A stretch of DNA of 64,000 nucleotides from Marinobacter alexandrii (GCF_005871205.1 NZ_SWKM01000012.1:558001-622000), one strand, 5' to 3'. Shown: positions 36,625 through 46,549, counted from the first letter of the stretch. Translations and numbers: made by a program. Notes: generated from the sequence alone by a model not told the origin.

Positions 36625-37791
36625 TTAATTGTTCAGGTACAGCTCACGCCCGATCAGCATCCGGCGGATTTCGGACGTGCCAGCGCCGATTTCATAGAGC
36701 TTGGCGTCCCGCAGCAAACGGCCTGTCGGGTACTCGTTGATGTAGCCGTTGCCGCCCAGAAGCTGGATGGCGTCGAGGGCCAGTTTGGTGGCCATTTCGG
36801 CGGAGTAGAGGATGGCGCCGGCGGCGTCTTTGCGGGTGGTGTTGCCGCGGTCGGCGGACATGGCGACCATGTAGACGTAGGACTTGGCGGTGTTCATCCA
36901 GGTGTACATGTCAGCCACTTTGCCCTGGACCAGTTCGAATTCACCGATGGCCTGGCCGAACTGTTTGCGCTCGCGGATGTAGGGTACGACCGCGTCCATG
37001 GCGGCTTGCATGATGCCCAGCGGGCCGCCGGAGAGGACGAGGCGTTCGTAGTCGAGGCCGCTCATCAGGACTTTGGCGCCGTTGCCTTCGCCGCCCATGA
37101 CGTTTTCCTTGGGCACTTTGGCGTCTTCGAACACCAGCTCACAGGTGTTGGAGCCGCGCATGCCGAGTTTGTCGAGCTTCTGGGCCTGGCTGAATCCCGG
37201 GGTGTCGCGTTCCACAATAAAGGCGGTGATGCCACGGGGGCCAGCGGATGGGTCGGTTTTGGCGTAGATCACGTAGACGTTGGCGTCGGGGCCGTTGGTG
37301 ATCCACATCTTGTTGCCGTTCAGCACGAAGTGGTCGCCTTCGTCCCGGGCAGAGAGTTTCATGGAGATAACATCGGAGCCGGCGTTAGGCTCGGACATGG
37401 CCAGCGCACCTACGTGTTCGCCGCTAACCAGCTTGGGCAAATATTTCTTCTTCTGTTCTTCGGTCCCGTTGCGATGAATCTGGTTCACGCACAGGTTGGA
37501 GTGGGCACCGTAGGACAGGCCAACAGAGGCGGAAGCCCGGCTGATTTCTTCCATAGCGATAACGTGCGCCAGGTAACCCATGTCAGAACCACCGTATTCC
37601 TCTGAAACGGTAATGCCCAGCAGGCCCATGTCGCCCATTTTGCGCCAGAGGTCCATGGGAAACTCGTTCTTGCGGTCGATTTCTTCGGCGCGGGGCGCAA
37701 TTTCGGAGGCTGCGAAGCCGTTGATCTGCTCGCGCAGCATGTCCAGGGTCTCGCCGAGGCCGAAGTTGAACTCTGAGTATTGTGATTTCAT
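36625..37791 (-). CDS. liuA: Isovaleryl-CoA dehydrogenase
   Basis: A 388-residue acyl-CoA dehydrogenase that oxidises isovaleryl-CoA to 3-methylcrotonyl-CoA and passes electrons to ETF. The family signatures are [13 protein letters not shown], the catalytic-glutamate segment [18 protein letters not shown] (the position typical of isovaleryl-CoA dehydrogenases) and the C-terminal [20 protein letters not shown] and [12 protein letters not shown]. It is the first enzyme gene of the operon, 25 bp after liuR. Electrons should reach quinone through the ETF-QO encoded at 27.4-29.0 kb. Confidence 0.96.
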   Translation of the reverse strand: MKSQYSEFNFGLGETLDMLREQINGFAASEIAPRAEEIDRKNEFPMDLWRKMGDMGLLGITVSEEYGGSDMGYLAHVIAMEEISRASASVGLSYGAHSNLCVNQIHRNGTEEQKKKYLPKLVSGEHVGALAMSEPNAGSDVISMKLSARDEGDHFVLNGNKMWITNGPDANVYVIYAKTDPSAGPRGITAFIVERDTPGFSQAQKLDKLGMRGSNTCELVFEDAKVPKENVMGGEGNGAKVLMSGLDYERLVLSGGPLGIMQAAMDAVVPYIRERKQFGQAIGEFELVQGKVADMYTWMNTAKSYVYMVAMSADRGNTTRKDAAGAILYSAEMATKLALDAIQLLGGNGYINEYPTGRLLRDAKLYEIGAGTSEIRRMLIGRELYLNN

Positions 37792-37816
37792 GGTTGGCTA
37801 CCTTTTGATCTTCCTG

Positions 37817-38266
37817 TTATTTCTGCTCGGTGGACTCAGGCTCTTTGGTGGTGGCCTTTGTCTGTTTACGCTTTCGCTTTTGCAGGTCAGCAAGCGCCTC
37901 GCGGCATCGTGCTTCTGCGGTGTCCATTTCCATTTCTGCCTGGGCAATGTCGTTTTTCTGTTGCTCCAGTTGCGCCCGTTTGCGGGCCAGGGTGTCCAGC
38001 ATCAACAGGAGCTGTTTTTCGTTGCCGCCGGGGATTGCTGCGTCCCACCGGTCAAAAAGGTCTTTGATCTCCGAAAGCGAGAAGCCCATCCGTTTGTTGC
38101 GCAAAATGAGCTTCAACCGGGCTCTGCACTTATCATCGAAAATACGAATGTTTCCTCGCCGATACGGAATGAGTAATCCCTGATCCTCATAGAAGCGGAC
38201 ACTTCTGGTGGTAATATCAAATTCATTGGCTAATTCGCCGATGCTACAAATATGCTGCTGTGACAT
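37817..38266 (-). CDS. liuR: MerR-family regulator LiuR
   Basis: A 149-residue MerR-type regulator. An N-terminal winged helix (CSIGELANEFDITTRSVRFYEDQGLL) is followed by a long coiled-coil dimerisation helix (about 75-125) and a Lys-rich tail; no cysteine-based metal site is seen. MerR proteins in this position control the liu genes in response to branched-chain acyl-CoA intermediates. The ATG at 38266 is preferred over the upstream in-frame start because an AAGGAT site precedes it. It is the first gene of the liu unit. Confidence 0.92.
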   Translation of the reverse strand: MSQQHICSIGELANEFDITTRSVRFYEDQGLLIPYRRGNIRIFDDKCRARLKLILRNKRMGFSLSEIKDLFDRWDAAIPGGNEKQLLLMLDTLARKRAQLEQQKNDIAQAEMEMDTAEARCREALADLQKRKRKQTKATTKEPESTEQK

Positions 38267-38414
38267 TGGCTGATCCTTATGGGGGACTGGCAAACGTTCA
38301 GTTTTCATTCCCATAATCTTTCACCCGAAAGCTCGATCACTAGGACAGTCCATCAGCAGGAAAGCACAGCTCTTTCAATGGGTGCCTTTCCTGCTGATGT
38401 TGTCGGGGTTTGGC

Positions 38415-39341
38415 TTACTTTATCTTTGAGTAAATTTTGGCGTGAGGGCCATCAACCTGGGTAGACCATGCTTTGGATGCTTGGTCAAACTCGAACTCTG
38501 CATAATCCACAGAAATGTTTTGCTCAACGGCAATTTTTAACAAGCGTTCCCAAATTCTCCGTCTATCATCCGGTGCCCGTTGCCCAGTTCCGACAACCGA
38601 CAGTGACCGGAACAACAAAAGCCCCATATCGAGATTGATCTGGCGGCCGGCACCGGTGCCAATGGTCATGATGCGTGCTCCCCAGCGCGTGGCCTTCAGA
38701 GCGTTGAGCATCGGTTGTCCGCAGACGAGATCAAGCACCACATCAATTCCGTCGCCGCCTGCTTCTTTAAGCGCTTCCACATCACTTTCGTCGCCTTTAA
38801 GGCGCACAGTATCGTCAGCGATGCCACGCTCTTTCAGGCGATCAAGGGACTCTTCATGTCGTGCGGCCGCAATGACTTTTCCGGCGCCCAGATACTTTGC
38901 AAGTTGCAGGGCAATTTGCCCCAGAGTTCCCGTGGCACCGAGAATCAGAACTGTTTCACCGGGTTGGATGTTCGCTTCTTCAAGCGGAATAAGGGCACCT
39001 GTGGCAGCAATACCCATAGTAATCGCCGTACGGTCGTCGATATGATCTGGAACTTCCCATACTTCTTCTTTAGGGACGAGAGTCCGCTCTGCCCAGGCGC
39101 CAAAGGGAGGCACTGAGCGTTCACCGAAATAAACCCTCTTTCCATCAGAGGTTTTGCCGACACCTTCACCTCGAATAACGCAGGGGTACTCTACACCCAT
39201 CCGGTAGGCGCCCAGTACGTCCCAACCGCCCAAGCCTGCAGTATCCACATCGATTAGAACGGCGCCTTCCTGTGCGTCTGGCACTGGGAAATCCTCGATA
39301 ACCGGAATGGCGCCGCGTTCTTTAATGACTGCTGCTTTCAT
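38415..39341 (-). CDS. Medium-chain dehydrogenase/reductase, quinone oxidoreductase type
   Basis: A 308-residue MDR-family enzyme with a GroES-like N-terminal half and a Rossmann NADPH-binding half (LILGATGTLGQIALQLAKYLGA, near 133-154). The zinc-binding cysteine and histidine clusters of alcohol dehydrogenases are absent, so it is a zinc-independent NADPH:quinone or enone reductase type. The substrate is unknown. It lies 57 bp downstream of the thiolase gene and upstream of liuR on the same strand. It may be co-transcribed with the thiolase, but it is not a standard leucine-pathway enzyme. Confidence 0.85.
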   Translation of the reverse strand: MKAAVIKERGAIPVIEDFPVPDAQEGAVLIDVDTAGLGGWDVLGAYRMGVEYPCVIRGEGVGKTSDGKRVYFGERSVPPFGAWAERTLVPKEEVWEVPDHIDDRTAITMGIAATGALIPLEEANIQPGETVLILGATGTLGQIALQLAKYLGAGKVIAAARHEESLDRLKERGIADDTVRLKGDESDVEALKEAGGDGIDVVLDLVCGQPMLNALKATRWGARIMTIGTGAGRQINLDMGLLLFRSLSVVGTGQRAPDDRRRIWERLLKIAVEQNISVDYAEFEFDQASKAWSTQVDGPHAKIYSKIK

Positions 39342-39398
39342 TTTGGTCTCCTTTTTGTCTTTTTTATGACAAATTTCTGGTAGTTACTGCACGCTCGC

Positions 39399-40580
39399 CT
39401 AAGGCCGTTCTAGCGCCATTGCGACGCCTTGTCCTCCCCCAATACAGAGAGTTGCCAAGCCTTTTTTCGAGTCGCGGCGAACCATTTCATGGAGCAAGGT
39501 GACGAGAATGCGGCAGCCCGAAGCGCCGATCGGATGGCCAAGGGCGATTGCTCCGCCGTTTACGTTCACTTTGTCGGTGTCCCATGCAAGTTCTTTTCCG
39601 ACGGAGAGGCATTGAGCGGCAAATGCTTCGTTCGCTTCAATGAGGTCTAAGTCCTCGATCGACCAGTTCGCCTTGGCGAGACATTTTTTACTGGCGGGTA
39701 CCGGGCCAATGCCCATGATCGCTGGATCCACTGCCGCACTGCCATAGCTCTTGATTTGCGCCAAAACCGGTAACCCCAGTTCACGGGCCTTTTCGGCGGA
39801 CATCAAAAGTACGGCAGCGGCGCCATCGTTCAACGTTGAAGCATTTCCGGCGGTTACGCTGCCATCTTTCGCAAACACTGGCCGCAGTTTCGAAAGGCTG
39901 CCTTCAGAGGTATCGCCGCGAGGTTGTTCGTCGGTATCGAACAGGAGCGGGGCGGACTTGCGCTGTGGGACTTCAACGGGCGTGATTTCTTTTTTGAAAC
40001 GACCAGAAGAAACAGCTTCGCTCGCTTTCACATGGGAGAGCCTGGCAAACGAATCTTGTTCCTCCCGCTTTAATTGATACTTTTCAGCGAGGTTTTCCGC
40101 AGTAACACCCATGTGGTAATGGTTAAAGGCATCCATCAAGCCATCTGTCAGCATGCTGTCTTCAAACTGGGAGTGCCCCATGCGCAATCCCGTCCGCGCT
40201 TTTGGCAGGATATACGGGGATAAGCTCATGCTCTCCATTCCGCCCGCAATGACGACATCAGCTTCGTCGCAGCGAATTGCCTGCGCAGCGAGGTTCACGG
40301 TTTCAAGGCCGGACCCACAAAGTTTGTTCAGCGTCATCGCCGGTGTGTTTAGGGGAAGTCCCGCGCTGATAGCGGATTGACGCGCCGGGTTTTGGCCGCA
40401 GCCTGCGGTAAGAACCTGCCCCATAATGACGTTGTCCACTTGTGCAGGGTCAAGGTTTGTAGATTTCAGTAGCGCACGTATGACAGTGGCCCCGAGTTCA
40501 GAGGCGGGCACGCTTGAAAGGGAACCTTGAAAACTTCCGATGGCAGTGCGGGTGGCCGCCACAATCACTACGTCTTGCAT
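39399..40580 (-). CDS. Acetyl-CoA C-acetyltransferase (thiolase)
   Basis: A 393-residue thiolase with the acylated cysteine in [10 protein letters not shown] (near residue 89), the histidine in [16 protein letters not shown] and the second catalytic cysteine in the same C-terminal motif. Length and motifs fit biosynthetic-type acetoacetyl-CoA thiolases. It would split the acetoacetyl-CoA made by the synthetase at 29-31 kb into two acetyl-CoA, completing leucine catabolism. It may also serve short-chain acyl-CoA products of the neighbouring catabolic cluster. Confidence 0.94.
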   Translation of the reverse strand: MQDVVIVAATRTAIGSFQGSLSSVPASELGATVIRALLKSTNLDPAQVDNVIMGQVLTAGCGQNPARQSAISAGLPLNTPAMTLNKLCGSGLETVNLAAQAIRCDEADVVIAGGMESMSLSPYILPKARTGLRMGHSQFEDSMLTDGLMDAFNHYHMGVTAENLAEKYQLKREEQDSFARLSHVKASEAVSSGRFKKEITPVEVPQRKSAPLLFDTDEQPRGDTSEGSLSKLRPVFAKDGSVTAGNASTLNDGAAAVLLMSAEKARELGLPVLAQIKSYGSAAVDPAIMGIGPVPASKKCLAKANWSIEDLDLIEANEAFAAQCLSVGKELAWDTDKVNVNGGAIALGHPIGASGCRILVTLLHEMVRRDSKKGLATLCIGGGQGVAMALERP

Positions 40581-40946
40581 AGTTTCTCTCCAAATAAAAA
40601 GGCGTGACTACCATGGGGGGTAGCCACGCAAATGCCCCGGTAGGAGCATCTCTGCCCAAGGGGTTGGGGCAAATTCAGATAGTTCGCTCGCCAAGCCAGG
40701 TCCAATTGGGGCAGAAAATCAGTATTGATCTAATGATGACCAATCAATTCTCGTAATTCTACATACAGACTTTAGTTTTGTACATAGAATGAATGGGCTG
40801 TGGGTTCGATGGAAATAACGTCTGGGAGTTGCATGCTTGATGCTTGGTCGGAATTAAACGGCAGGGCGTATATGGCAGGGGCGGTGTTTCGCCCCTGTTT
40901 TAACGTAAATTCTTCGGGTAATGAGAGGGACTCGGTCAGCTAGTTT
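40581..40946. other. Intergenic region with a plus-strand terminator-like hairpin
   Basis: 366 bp between two minus-strand genes. It must contain the thiolase promoter and the 3' end of the SDR transcript. Apart from the hairpin at 40876-40897 I find no gene. Confidence 0.6.
40876..40901 (+). terminator. Hairpin with T-run (plus strand)
   Basis: CAGGGGCG (40876-40883) pairs with CGCCCCTG (40890-40897), loop GTGTTT, followed by TTTT. It has the layout of an intrinsic terminator on the plus strand, although both flanking genes are on the minus strand. In the minus direction no T-run follows the stem. Confidence 0.65.
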
Positions 40947-41789
40947 CTATGTTTTTTCGCGTTTAGCCTGAATGGACTTGGCAAAGTCGCTCTTGAGGGT
41001 GGGGAAGTAAGCAATCTGTCCGCCCATGCCGCCCGCAATGTCAATAGACGCGCCGCTGATAAAGCTTGCATAGTCGCTGGACAGAAAAAGCGCCATGCCA
41101 GCCACATCTTCTGGTTTACCATAGCGTCCCAAAGGAACGACTTTCAAAACCATCTCGTCGAACTCCTCCCGGGTAACGCCGGGACCCATCTCCTGGAAGT
41201 GGCGCTCCCATTGTCCTGTGTCGATCCATCCCATGTTTAAGGAATTAACGAGTATGTTGTCCTTGGGCAGAGACATGCCTAAAGACTTCGACAGAGCGAC
41301 GCAGGAAGCGCGGTTAATGACCGAGGGTATGCCGGCAGGTGTGGGAATCGTGCCAGCCAGAGCGTTGATTTCGATGATACGTCCCCAGCGCTGCGCTCTC
41401 ATGTGTGGGACGACTGCCTGAACAAATCGAAAGTGACCCATCTGTAGAACATTGGCTTGTTCAAGAATGTCTTCAGGGCTAAGGGTATCGAGGGAGCCTC
41501 CCTTTCCCTGGCCAGCGTTGTTGACCAGAACGTCGACACCACCCCATGCTTCGGCAACTTCGTTGACAAAAGCCTTTACGGCTCTCGTATCTGTGACATC
41601 GACGGATCGGGCAATGATGTTGGCAGAGGGTGCTTCCATAGTTGCACCAGCTTCTTTGATGGCTGTTTCGTTGCGCGCGCATATGGCGACGCGGGCTCCG
41701 TTTTCCGCAAACGCCGAAGCGATGGCGTAGCCGATGCCTCGTGATGCACCGGTAACGATTACCCGCTTTTCTCTTAGGTCGATGTTCAT
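40947..41789 (-). CDS. Short-chain dehydrogenase/reductase with non-canonical active site
   Basis: A 280-residue SDR with an intact cofactor motif TGASRGIG (13-20), DVTD and NNAG (90-93). The catalytic residues are not the usual ones. The YxxxK positions read Ser156 and Arg160 (SVINR), and the serine position falls in EINALAG as Asn142/Ala143. It may therefore be a divergent SDR subfamily with a different mechanism, or a non-catalytic one. It is divergent from the DUF1302-RND operon, and a GACAGGCCTGTC palindrome lies 44 bp upstream of its start, so it is probably co-regulated with that operon. The substrate is unknown. Confidence 0.88.
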   Translation of the reverse strand: MNIDLREKRVIVTGASRGIGYAIASAFAENGARVAICARNETAIKEAGATMEAPSANIIARSVDVTDTRAVKAFVNEVAEAWGGVDVLVNNAGQGKGGSLDTLSPEDILEQANVLQMGHFRFVQAVVPHMRAQRWGRIIEINALAGTIPTPAGIPSVINRASCVALSKSLGMSLPKDNILVNSLNMGWIDTGQWERHFQEMGPGVTREEFDEMVLKVVPLGRYGKPEDVAGMALFLSSDYASFISGASIDIAGGMGGQIAYFPTLKSDFAKSIQAKREKT

Positions 41790-41832
41790 AGTGTCAGCCT
41801 CGTAATTGTGGTTTGGGTAGAGTCTGTCCTTG

Positions 41833-41844
41833 GACAGGCCTGTC
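41833..41844. promoter_or_regulatory. Palindrome GACAGGCCTGTC, candidate operator 1
   Basis: A perfect 12-bp palindrome 44 bp upstream of the SDR start (minus strand). The same GACAGG/CCTGTC half-sites recur at 42135-42149 on the other side of this 417-bp divergent region. No such site was noticed next to the TetR or AraC genes. Confidence 0.6.
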
Positions 41845-42134
41845 TTGGCTCCAGTTTTGGTTTAAGGCTTGTTAGCCCTCCCTAAGTGGTATTACTCAGG
41901 AAGTAAAGCATAAATTGGACATAGAATTCTAATATGTTTAATTTATTGGGTGAGTCCGGAGATTTTCATTGTAAGGCCATGAAATAAAAGAGTATTGTCA
42001 AATCTTTCGCAAATCGTTTGATTTTTAATAAATCTCAATAGAGAATAAAGATCTGAATTGGGAATTTGCGGAAAGTTCAGCTAGGATGGCGGAGAGGGTA
42101 GAGGGATTCTCTATCCGAGATTTTTGGGTCGGCT

Positions 42135-42149
42135 GACAGGTCACCTGTC
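42135..42149. promoter_or_regulatory. Palindrome GACAGGTCACCTGTC, candidate operator 2
   Basis: Half-sites GACAGGT and ACCTGTC are perfect inverted copies about one central base. The site lies 57 bp upstream of the DUF1302 start. It shares its half-site with operator 1 near the divergent SDR gene, which suggests one regulator controls both directions. Confidence 0.6.
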
Positions 42150-42206
42150 TGAGACAAAGACCGCCAAGCAGCCGTAAGCTCTGAAAATAAGAACAAGGGA
42201 AAAAAT

Positions 42207-43868
42207 ATGAACAGTATAAAAAAACATGATCAGATTAACCTGGGTCCCCGCAGTGCAGTAGTTGTGGCCGTTATGGTTGCTGCCAGTAGTGTGTCAGCTG
42301 TCGAGATAGATGTTGGCAACCCGGACATTAGGATGCGCTGGGATAATACGGTGCGTTACAACCTTGGTGTTCGCGTTGAGGACCAAGACAGCGCCATCAT
42401 GAACAACCCGAACTACGACGAATCTGACGGTAAATTTGAACAAGGCGATGTTGTCACCAATCGTTTAGACTGGTTGACGGAAGTCGATGTGTCTTATAAA
42501 TGGCATTTCGGCGCCCGGGTCAGTGCCGCGGGTTGGTACGACGATGCATATAAAGATCGGACTGTTGAGTCGAATCTGCCTGGCTATTCAACGAGCTACT
42601 ACGGAGATCGTTACAGCTCTGAAGTGTCTCGTTATGTTAACGGGCCGTCTGGAGAAGTTCTGGACGCGTTTGTATGGGCAAACTTTGATGTCGTCGGTAC
42701 ACCCGTCAACTTAAAGGTTGGCCAGCATACCCAGTACTGGGGTGAAGGTCTGTTGTTTGGTGCCCACGCGGTTTCCTATTCACAGGCACCGTTGGATGCT
42801 GTAAAGGCCGTGACCAGCCCTGGCATAGAAACAAAAGAAGTTTTTCTGCCTGTGGGGCAGGTGACAGCGCAAGCTCAGCTAACAGACAGCCTTACGGTCG
42901 CAGCTCAATATTACTATGAGTGGGAGCACACCCGTTTTCCCTATGGTGGTACCTACTTTGGCGCGGCTGACCCTTTCTTCGAAGGGCCGGATCGCTTGCC
43001 GGCAGCGCCTGGTTTTAACCTGGATCACGCAGAATCCAAGTTCGGGCGTGATGATGCCAACTGGGGTGTAATGGCGATGTACACATTCCAGAGTACCGGG
43101 TCACGGGTCGGTGCGTTTTACCGCGAATTTGACGATTATCAGGCCTGGCTGTCGCCTCAAGTGGACCTGGCTGCCCGCGAATATCGGCTGGTCTATCCGC
43201 GTGACGTCAAGCTCTTTGGCTTGAGCTGGGGTGGCACTGTCGGTACACACTCTGTTGGTGCTGAAATTTCCTATCGTAAAGATGGAGCCCTGAACGCCAC
43301 GGGCGTTAGCAGTGTTGATGATGAAGGACCGCGTGGCGACACCATCCATGCTGTTATCAATACCGTTTACGGCGTGCCCAGAAACTGGCTCGCAGACAAC
43401 TCTGTGCTGGTAGCAGAGCTGGCCTATAGCCACCTCGACAAGGTGACTGCTCACGAGGAACTGTTCAAGGGTGAGGGGTATAACTGTACGGACCTTCGAA
43501 CCGGCGGCGAAGGTGATGAAAGCGATGGCTGTTCAACCCGGAATTACTATGCGGTCGCCGTTAATTTCACGCCTGAGTACCTGGCAGTACTTCCATCGTG
43601 GGATTTGAAAGTTCCGCTTACGCTTAATTATGGTTTGAGTGGCAACGCTGCGTCTGCAGGTGGTGGCTCGGAAGGCTCCCTGTCCTGGTCGGTGGGTGCT
43701 GAAATGACCTACCAGCAAAGCCATCAATTCACCCTTCGCTATGCCGATACGGCGGCGCAAGAGAAGAATACCCAGAACGTATTCGGTGACGAGATGGTAA
43801 ACGGCAATGGTGCTGTCGGTGGAACAGATCGTGGATGGCTGTCGTTCACTTATAAAACCTCCTTTTAA
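42207..43868 (+). CDS. DUF1302-family outer-membrane protein
   Basis: A 553-residue exported protein. A signal peptide ends near SSVSA-VEI (about residue 33). Many aromatic-rich beta strands follow and the last residue is phenylalanine (SFTYKTSF), as in outer-membrane barrels. The opening RWDNTVRYNLGVRVEDQD and GDVVTNRLDWLTEVDVSYKW are DUF1302 hallmarks. Such genes are usually paired with DUF1329 genes and found beside catabolic clusters for hydrophobic compounds, so a role in their passage across the outer membrane is likely but unproven. A paralogue of exactly the same length lies at 61256-62917. It starts a seven-gene plus-strand run. Confidence 0.88.
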   Translation: MNSIKKHDQINLGPRSAVVVAVMVAASSVSAVEIDVGNPDIRMRWDNTVRYNLGVRVEDQDSAIMNNPNYDESDGKFEQGDVVTNRLDWLTEVDVSYKWHFGARVSAAGWYDDAYKDRTVESNLPGYSTSYYGDRYSSEVSRYVNGPSGEVLDAFVWANFDVVGTPVNLKVGQHTQYWGEGLLFGAHAVSYSQAPLDAVKAVTSPGIETKEVFLPVGQVTAQAQLTDSLTVAAQYYYEWEHTRFPYGGTYFGAADPFFEGPDRLPAAPGFNLDHAESKFGRDDANWGVMAMYTFQSTGSRVGAFYREFDDYQAWLSPQVDLAAREYRLVYPRDVKLFGLSWGGTVGTHSVGAEISYRKDGALNATGVSSVDDEGPRGDTIHAVINTVYGVPRNWLADNSVLVAELAYSHLDKVTAHEELFKGEGYNCTDLRTGGEGDESDGCSTRNYYAVAVNFTPEYLAVLPSWDLKVPLTLNYGLSGNAASAGGGSEGSLSWSVGAEMTYQQSHQFTLRYADTAAQEKNTQNVFGDEMVNGNGAVGGTDRGWLSFTYKTSF

Positions 43869-43892
43869 CAAGCACAAAAACGGAGATTCTTC

Positions 43893-45275
43893 ATGAAAAT
43901 CAAAAAGCTTGCTTACACTCTTGCTATTGGTATATCGATGTTGGGTTTTGCATCGACTTTACCTGCCGCCGTTTCTGGTGAAGCCGCCGAGAAGCTTGGT
44001 GACACGTTGACTCCTTTTGGGGCCATTAAAGCCGGGAATGACGAAGGAACCATTCCGTCATACGAGGGTGGGTTGAGAACCGCTCCAGAGGGATTTGAAC
44101 CGGACAATGGCTATTGGATCAATCCATTCAAGGGTGAAGAGCCGCGCCTTAGAATCGACGCAAGCAATTATCAAGAGCATGAGGCTAAACTCAGTGCCGG
44201 TCAGATTAAGTTGCTGACTACATACCCGGATACCTATTACATTGACGTTTATCCAACCCATCGAACTGCGGCCTATCCGCAAGACGTGCTTGATGCCACT
44301 GTTCGTAATGCGACAACTTGTGAAACTCTCAAGAACGGTTTAGCGCTGGATGCCTCCTGTCGTGGCGGGCTCCCATTCCCGATTCCTCAAACGGGTAATG
44401 AGCTGATGTGGAATCAGCAAGTTCGCTACAACGATGGCAAATATGGAACTACAACATCCGCTTCTAATAGTTGGATTGTTGATTCAAACGGGAGCGTAAC
44501 CAAGGCTTCTGAACAGCGGACTTTCGTAGAGCGCCCCTTCTATCAGACAGATGTCGAGGGTCGCGATCCCCAAATGTTTTACCGAGTGTACTCGGTTACA
44601 CAAGAGCCTGCGCGCCGTGCTGGTGAGCTAACTGGTTTTATGGACTTTCTTGATCCTACCGAAAGCCCCCGCCGGGCATGGAGTTATACTCCTGGTCAGC
44701 GTCGGATCAAGAGAGCTCCGGAATTTGCTTATGATACCCCGGTTGCAAGTATGGGCGGTCTAGAGCTGTTCGATGAATTGTTCATGTTCTCGGGCATGCA
44801 AGACCGGTTCGATTTCAAGCTTGTCGGCCGAAAAGAAATGTACATTCCCTATAACACGTACGAGTTCTACTTCGATTGCGAGCAGGACAACCAGTTCATG
44901 AAGCATCACGTGAACCCTGAGTGCGAGCGCTGGGAGTTGCATCGAGTCTGGGTGGTTGAAGCGACCCTTAAAGATCAATACCGCCACGTCTACAGTAAGC
45001 GTACGTATTACCTCGATGAGGATACGTTTGGAGCTGGTATGTATGACGCTTGGGACCAAAGCGGTCAGCTTTATCGTTCAATGATGTTGGGTGGCGTGCA
45101 ATTTTACGATCATGACATTCCTTACATCGTTAAGCATGCTATTTATGACTTCAACAAGGGCATGTACGGCATTATCAATGATGCACTCAACGGCGGTTAT
45201 CGCGTGCTCGAAGAGCCTCGGTCAGAGCGAGAGCTGAGTCCGCAAGTTATCGTGAACAGAGAGAGTGCTCGTTAA
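43893..45275 (+). CDS. DUF1329-family periplasmic/envelope protein
   Basis: A 460-residue exported protein with a signal peptide (cleavage near LPAA-VSG, residue 26). It has the DUF1329 core: LTPFGAIKAGNDEGTIPSYEGG, the TYPDTYYIDVYPTHRTAAYP block, and SYTPGQRRIKRAPEFAYDTP. The fold is thought to resemble LolA/LolB-type lipid carriers, which would suit moving a hydrophobic molecule through the periplasm. It is 24 bp after the DUF1302 gene, the usual partnership. The exact ligand is unknown. Confidence 0.88.
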   Translation: MKIKKLAYTLAIGISMLGFASTLPAAVSGEAAEKLGDTLTPFGAIKAGNDEGTIPSYEGGLRTAPEGFEPDNGYWINPFKGEEPRLRIDASNYQEHEAKLSAGQIKLLTTYPDTYYIDVYPTHRTAAYPQDVLDATVRNATTCETLKNGLALDASCRGGLPFPIPQTGNELMWNQQVRYNDGKYGTTTSASNSWIVDSNGSVTKASEQRTFVERPFYQTDVEGRDPQMFYRVYSVTQEPARRAGELTGFMDFLDPTESPRRAWSYTPGQRRIKRAPEFAYDTPVASMGGLELFDELFMFSGMQDRFDFKLVGRKEMYIPYNTYEFYFDCEQDNQFMKHHVNPECERWELHRVWVVEATLKDQYRHVYSKRTYYLDEDTFGAGMYDAWDQSGQLYRSMMLGGVQFYDHDIPYIVKHAIYDFNKGMYGIINDALNGGYRVLEEPRSERELSPQVIVNRESAR

Positions 45276-45388
45276 AACTGGCCTGCAGGTATTCCCAGGG
45301 ATGGGATGCTTGCTCGACAAAGTGTCGCCCTTCTCCAGGAAGTTCAGAAAAACAAAGTACTAATCTGAATTACCAAGGACAAAAAACA

Positions 45389-46549
45389 ATGAAAACTCGC
45401 CGATTCCATTTGCCAACAAGCTTTGCCAGATCCGCACTTCGCAACTGCGGTGTCGCGTGGCTTATCTGCTTGGTGCTAGTTAATCCTCAGCAGCTTTTCG
45501 CTGCGTCAACTTCAGGTACGGCTAATGCGAATGCATCGGGTGATTTATTCGAAGAAGCTCCGAACCAATACTATCCCTCTACCCAGCCAGTTATCGGGCT
45601 TGCGACGGCAGGAAGTGATTTAATCGGGGTGGGTTTACGCGGGCTGATAATCAGGTCGGAAGATAACGGTAAGACCTGGCAGCAGATCTCAAGCCCTGTC
45701 GCCACTGACCTGGTTGATGTCCAGTTCAGTAATTCCAAGAACGGTTGGGCAGTTGGTCACGATTCCGTTTTATTGCAAACGGAAGACGGTGGCAATTCTT
45801 GGTCAGTAAATCTGGACGGAAAAAAACTAAAGACTCTGCTAGAAAATCACTATTCATCTGCGCCCTCGCTCGACGACTTTGAACGCGAGAATATGCTGTC
45901 TGAGATTGACTTCGCTACGGGTACTTCGGCAAATCCAGAAGTAATCCCAACTCCGTTTCTGAATGTCCATATTGACGAAAACGGCGAGGGTTTTGTTCTG
46001 GGGGCCTTCGGAATGTTGCTTTATACCGATGACAATGGTGAGAGCTGGGTGCCATGGATCGAGCGCACAGACAACGAGCGCAGGATGCACCTCTACGGTA
46101 TCGCATCAGCTGATGATGGTTCGATGTACATCAGTGGAGAGCAAGGTCTATTGATGAAATTGGATCGGGAGCTGAAAAGGTTTGCAGAGGTCAACATTCC
46201 TTACCCAGGAACCCTCTTTGGCGTCAGTATTCATGGTGACGTTATCTTGGCCTACGGGCTTCGCGGGAACCTCTTTGCGAGCAAGGACCACGCCGGCAGT
46301 TGGAATCATATTGAAAATGGTCAGAAAGGCGGCCTCATCGACGCCATTCGTTTGGACGAGAATTACTCGTTAATTGTGAGTCAGCGGGGAGAGATGACTA
46401 GGCTCAATCACGAAACGCTGAAGGTCGATCCAGTGGATGCCGTATTCAACGGGGCCATTAATTCAATGGTGTTGGTCAGTTCAAAAAATACCCTTGTTGC
46501 CGCGCTGTTCAACGGTACGACAACTTTGAATTCAAAACAGTTTCAGTAA
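45389..46549 (+). CDS. YCF48/BNR-repeat beta-propeller protein
   Basis: A 386-residue exported protein: signal peptide to about residue 38 (ending QLFAAS), then repeated blades with the sialidase-type Asp-box pattern S-x-D-x-G-x-T-W. Examples are IIRSEDNGKTWQQI, LLQTEDGGNSWSVN, LLYTDDNGESWVPW and a decayed ASKDHAGSWNHI. This is the YCF48/Hcf136-like family. Its gene is often next to RND transporters of the MMPL type and DUF1302/DUF1329 genes, as here. It may help assemble or stabilise the envelope transporter, but no catalytic role is evident. Confidence 0.87.
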   Translation: MKTRRFHLPTSFARSALRNCGVAWLICLVLVNPQQLFAASTSGTANANASGDLFEEAPNQYYPSTQPVIGLATAGSDLIGVGLRGLIIRSEDNGKTWQQISSPVATDLVDVQFSNSKNGWAVGHDSVLLQTEDGGNSWSVNLDGKKLKTLLENHYSSAPSLDDFERENMLSEIDFATGTSANPEVIPTPFLNVHIDENGEGFVLGAFGMLLYTDDNGESWVPWIERTDNERRMHLYGIASADDGSMYISGEQGLLMKLDRELKRFAEVNIPYPGTLFGVSIHGDVILAYGLRGNLFASKDHAGSWNHIENGQKGGLIDAIRLDENYSLIVSQRGEMTRLNHETLKVDPVDAVFNGAINSMVLVSSKNTLVAALFNGTTTLNSKQFQ

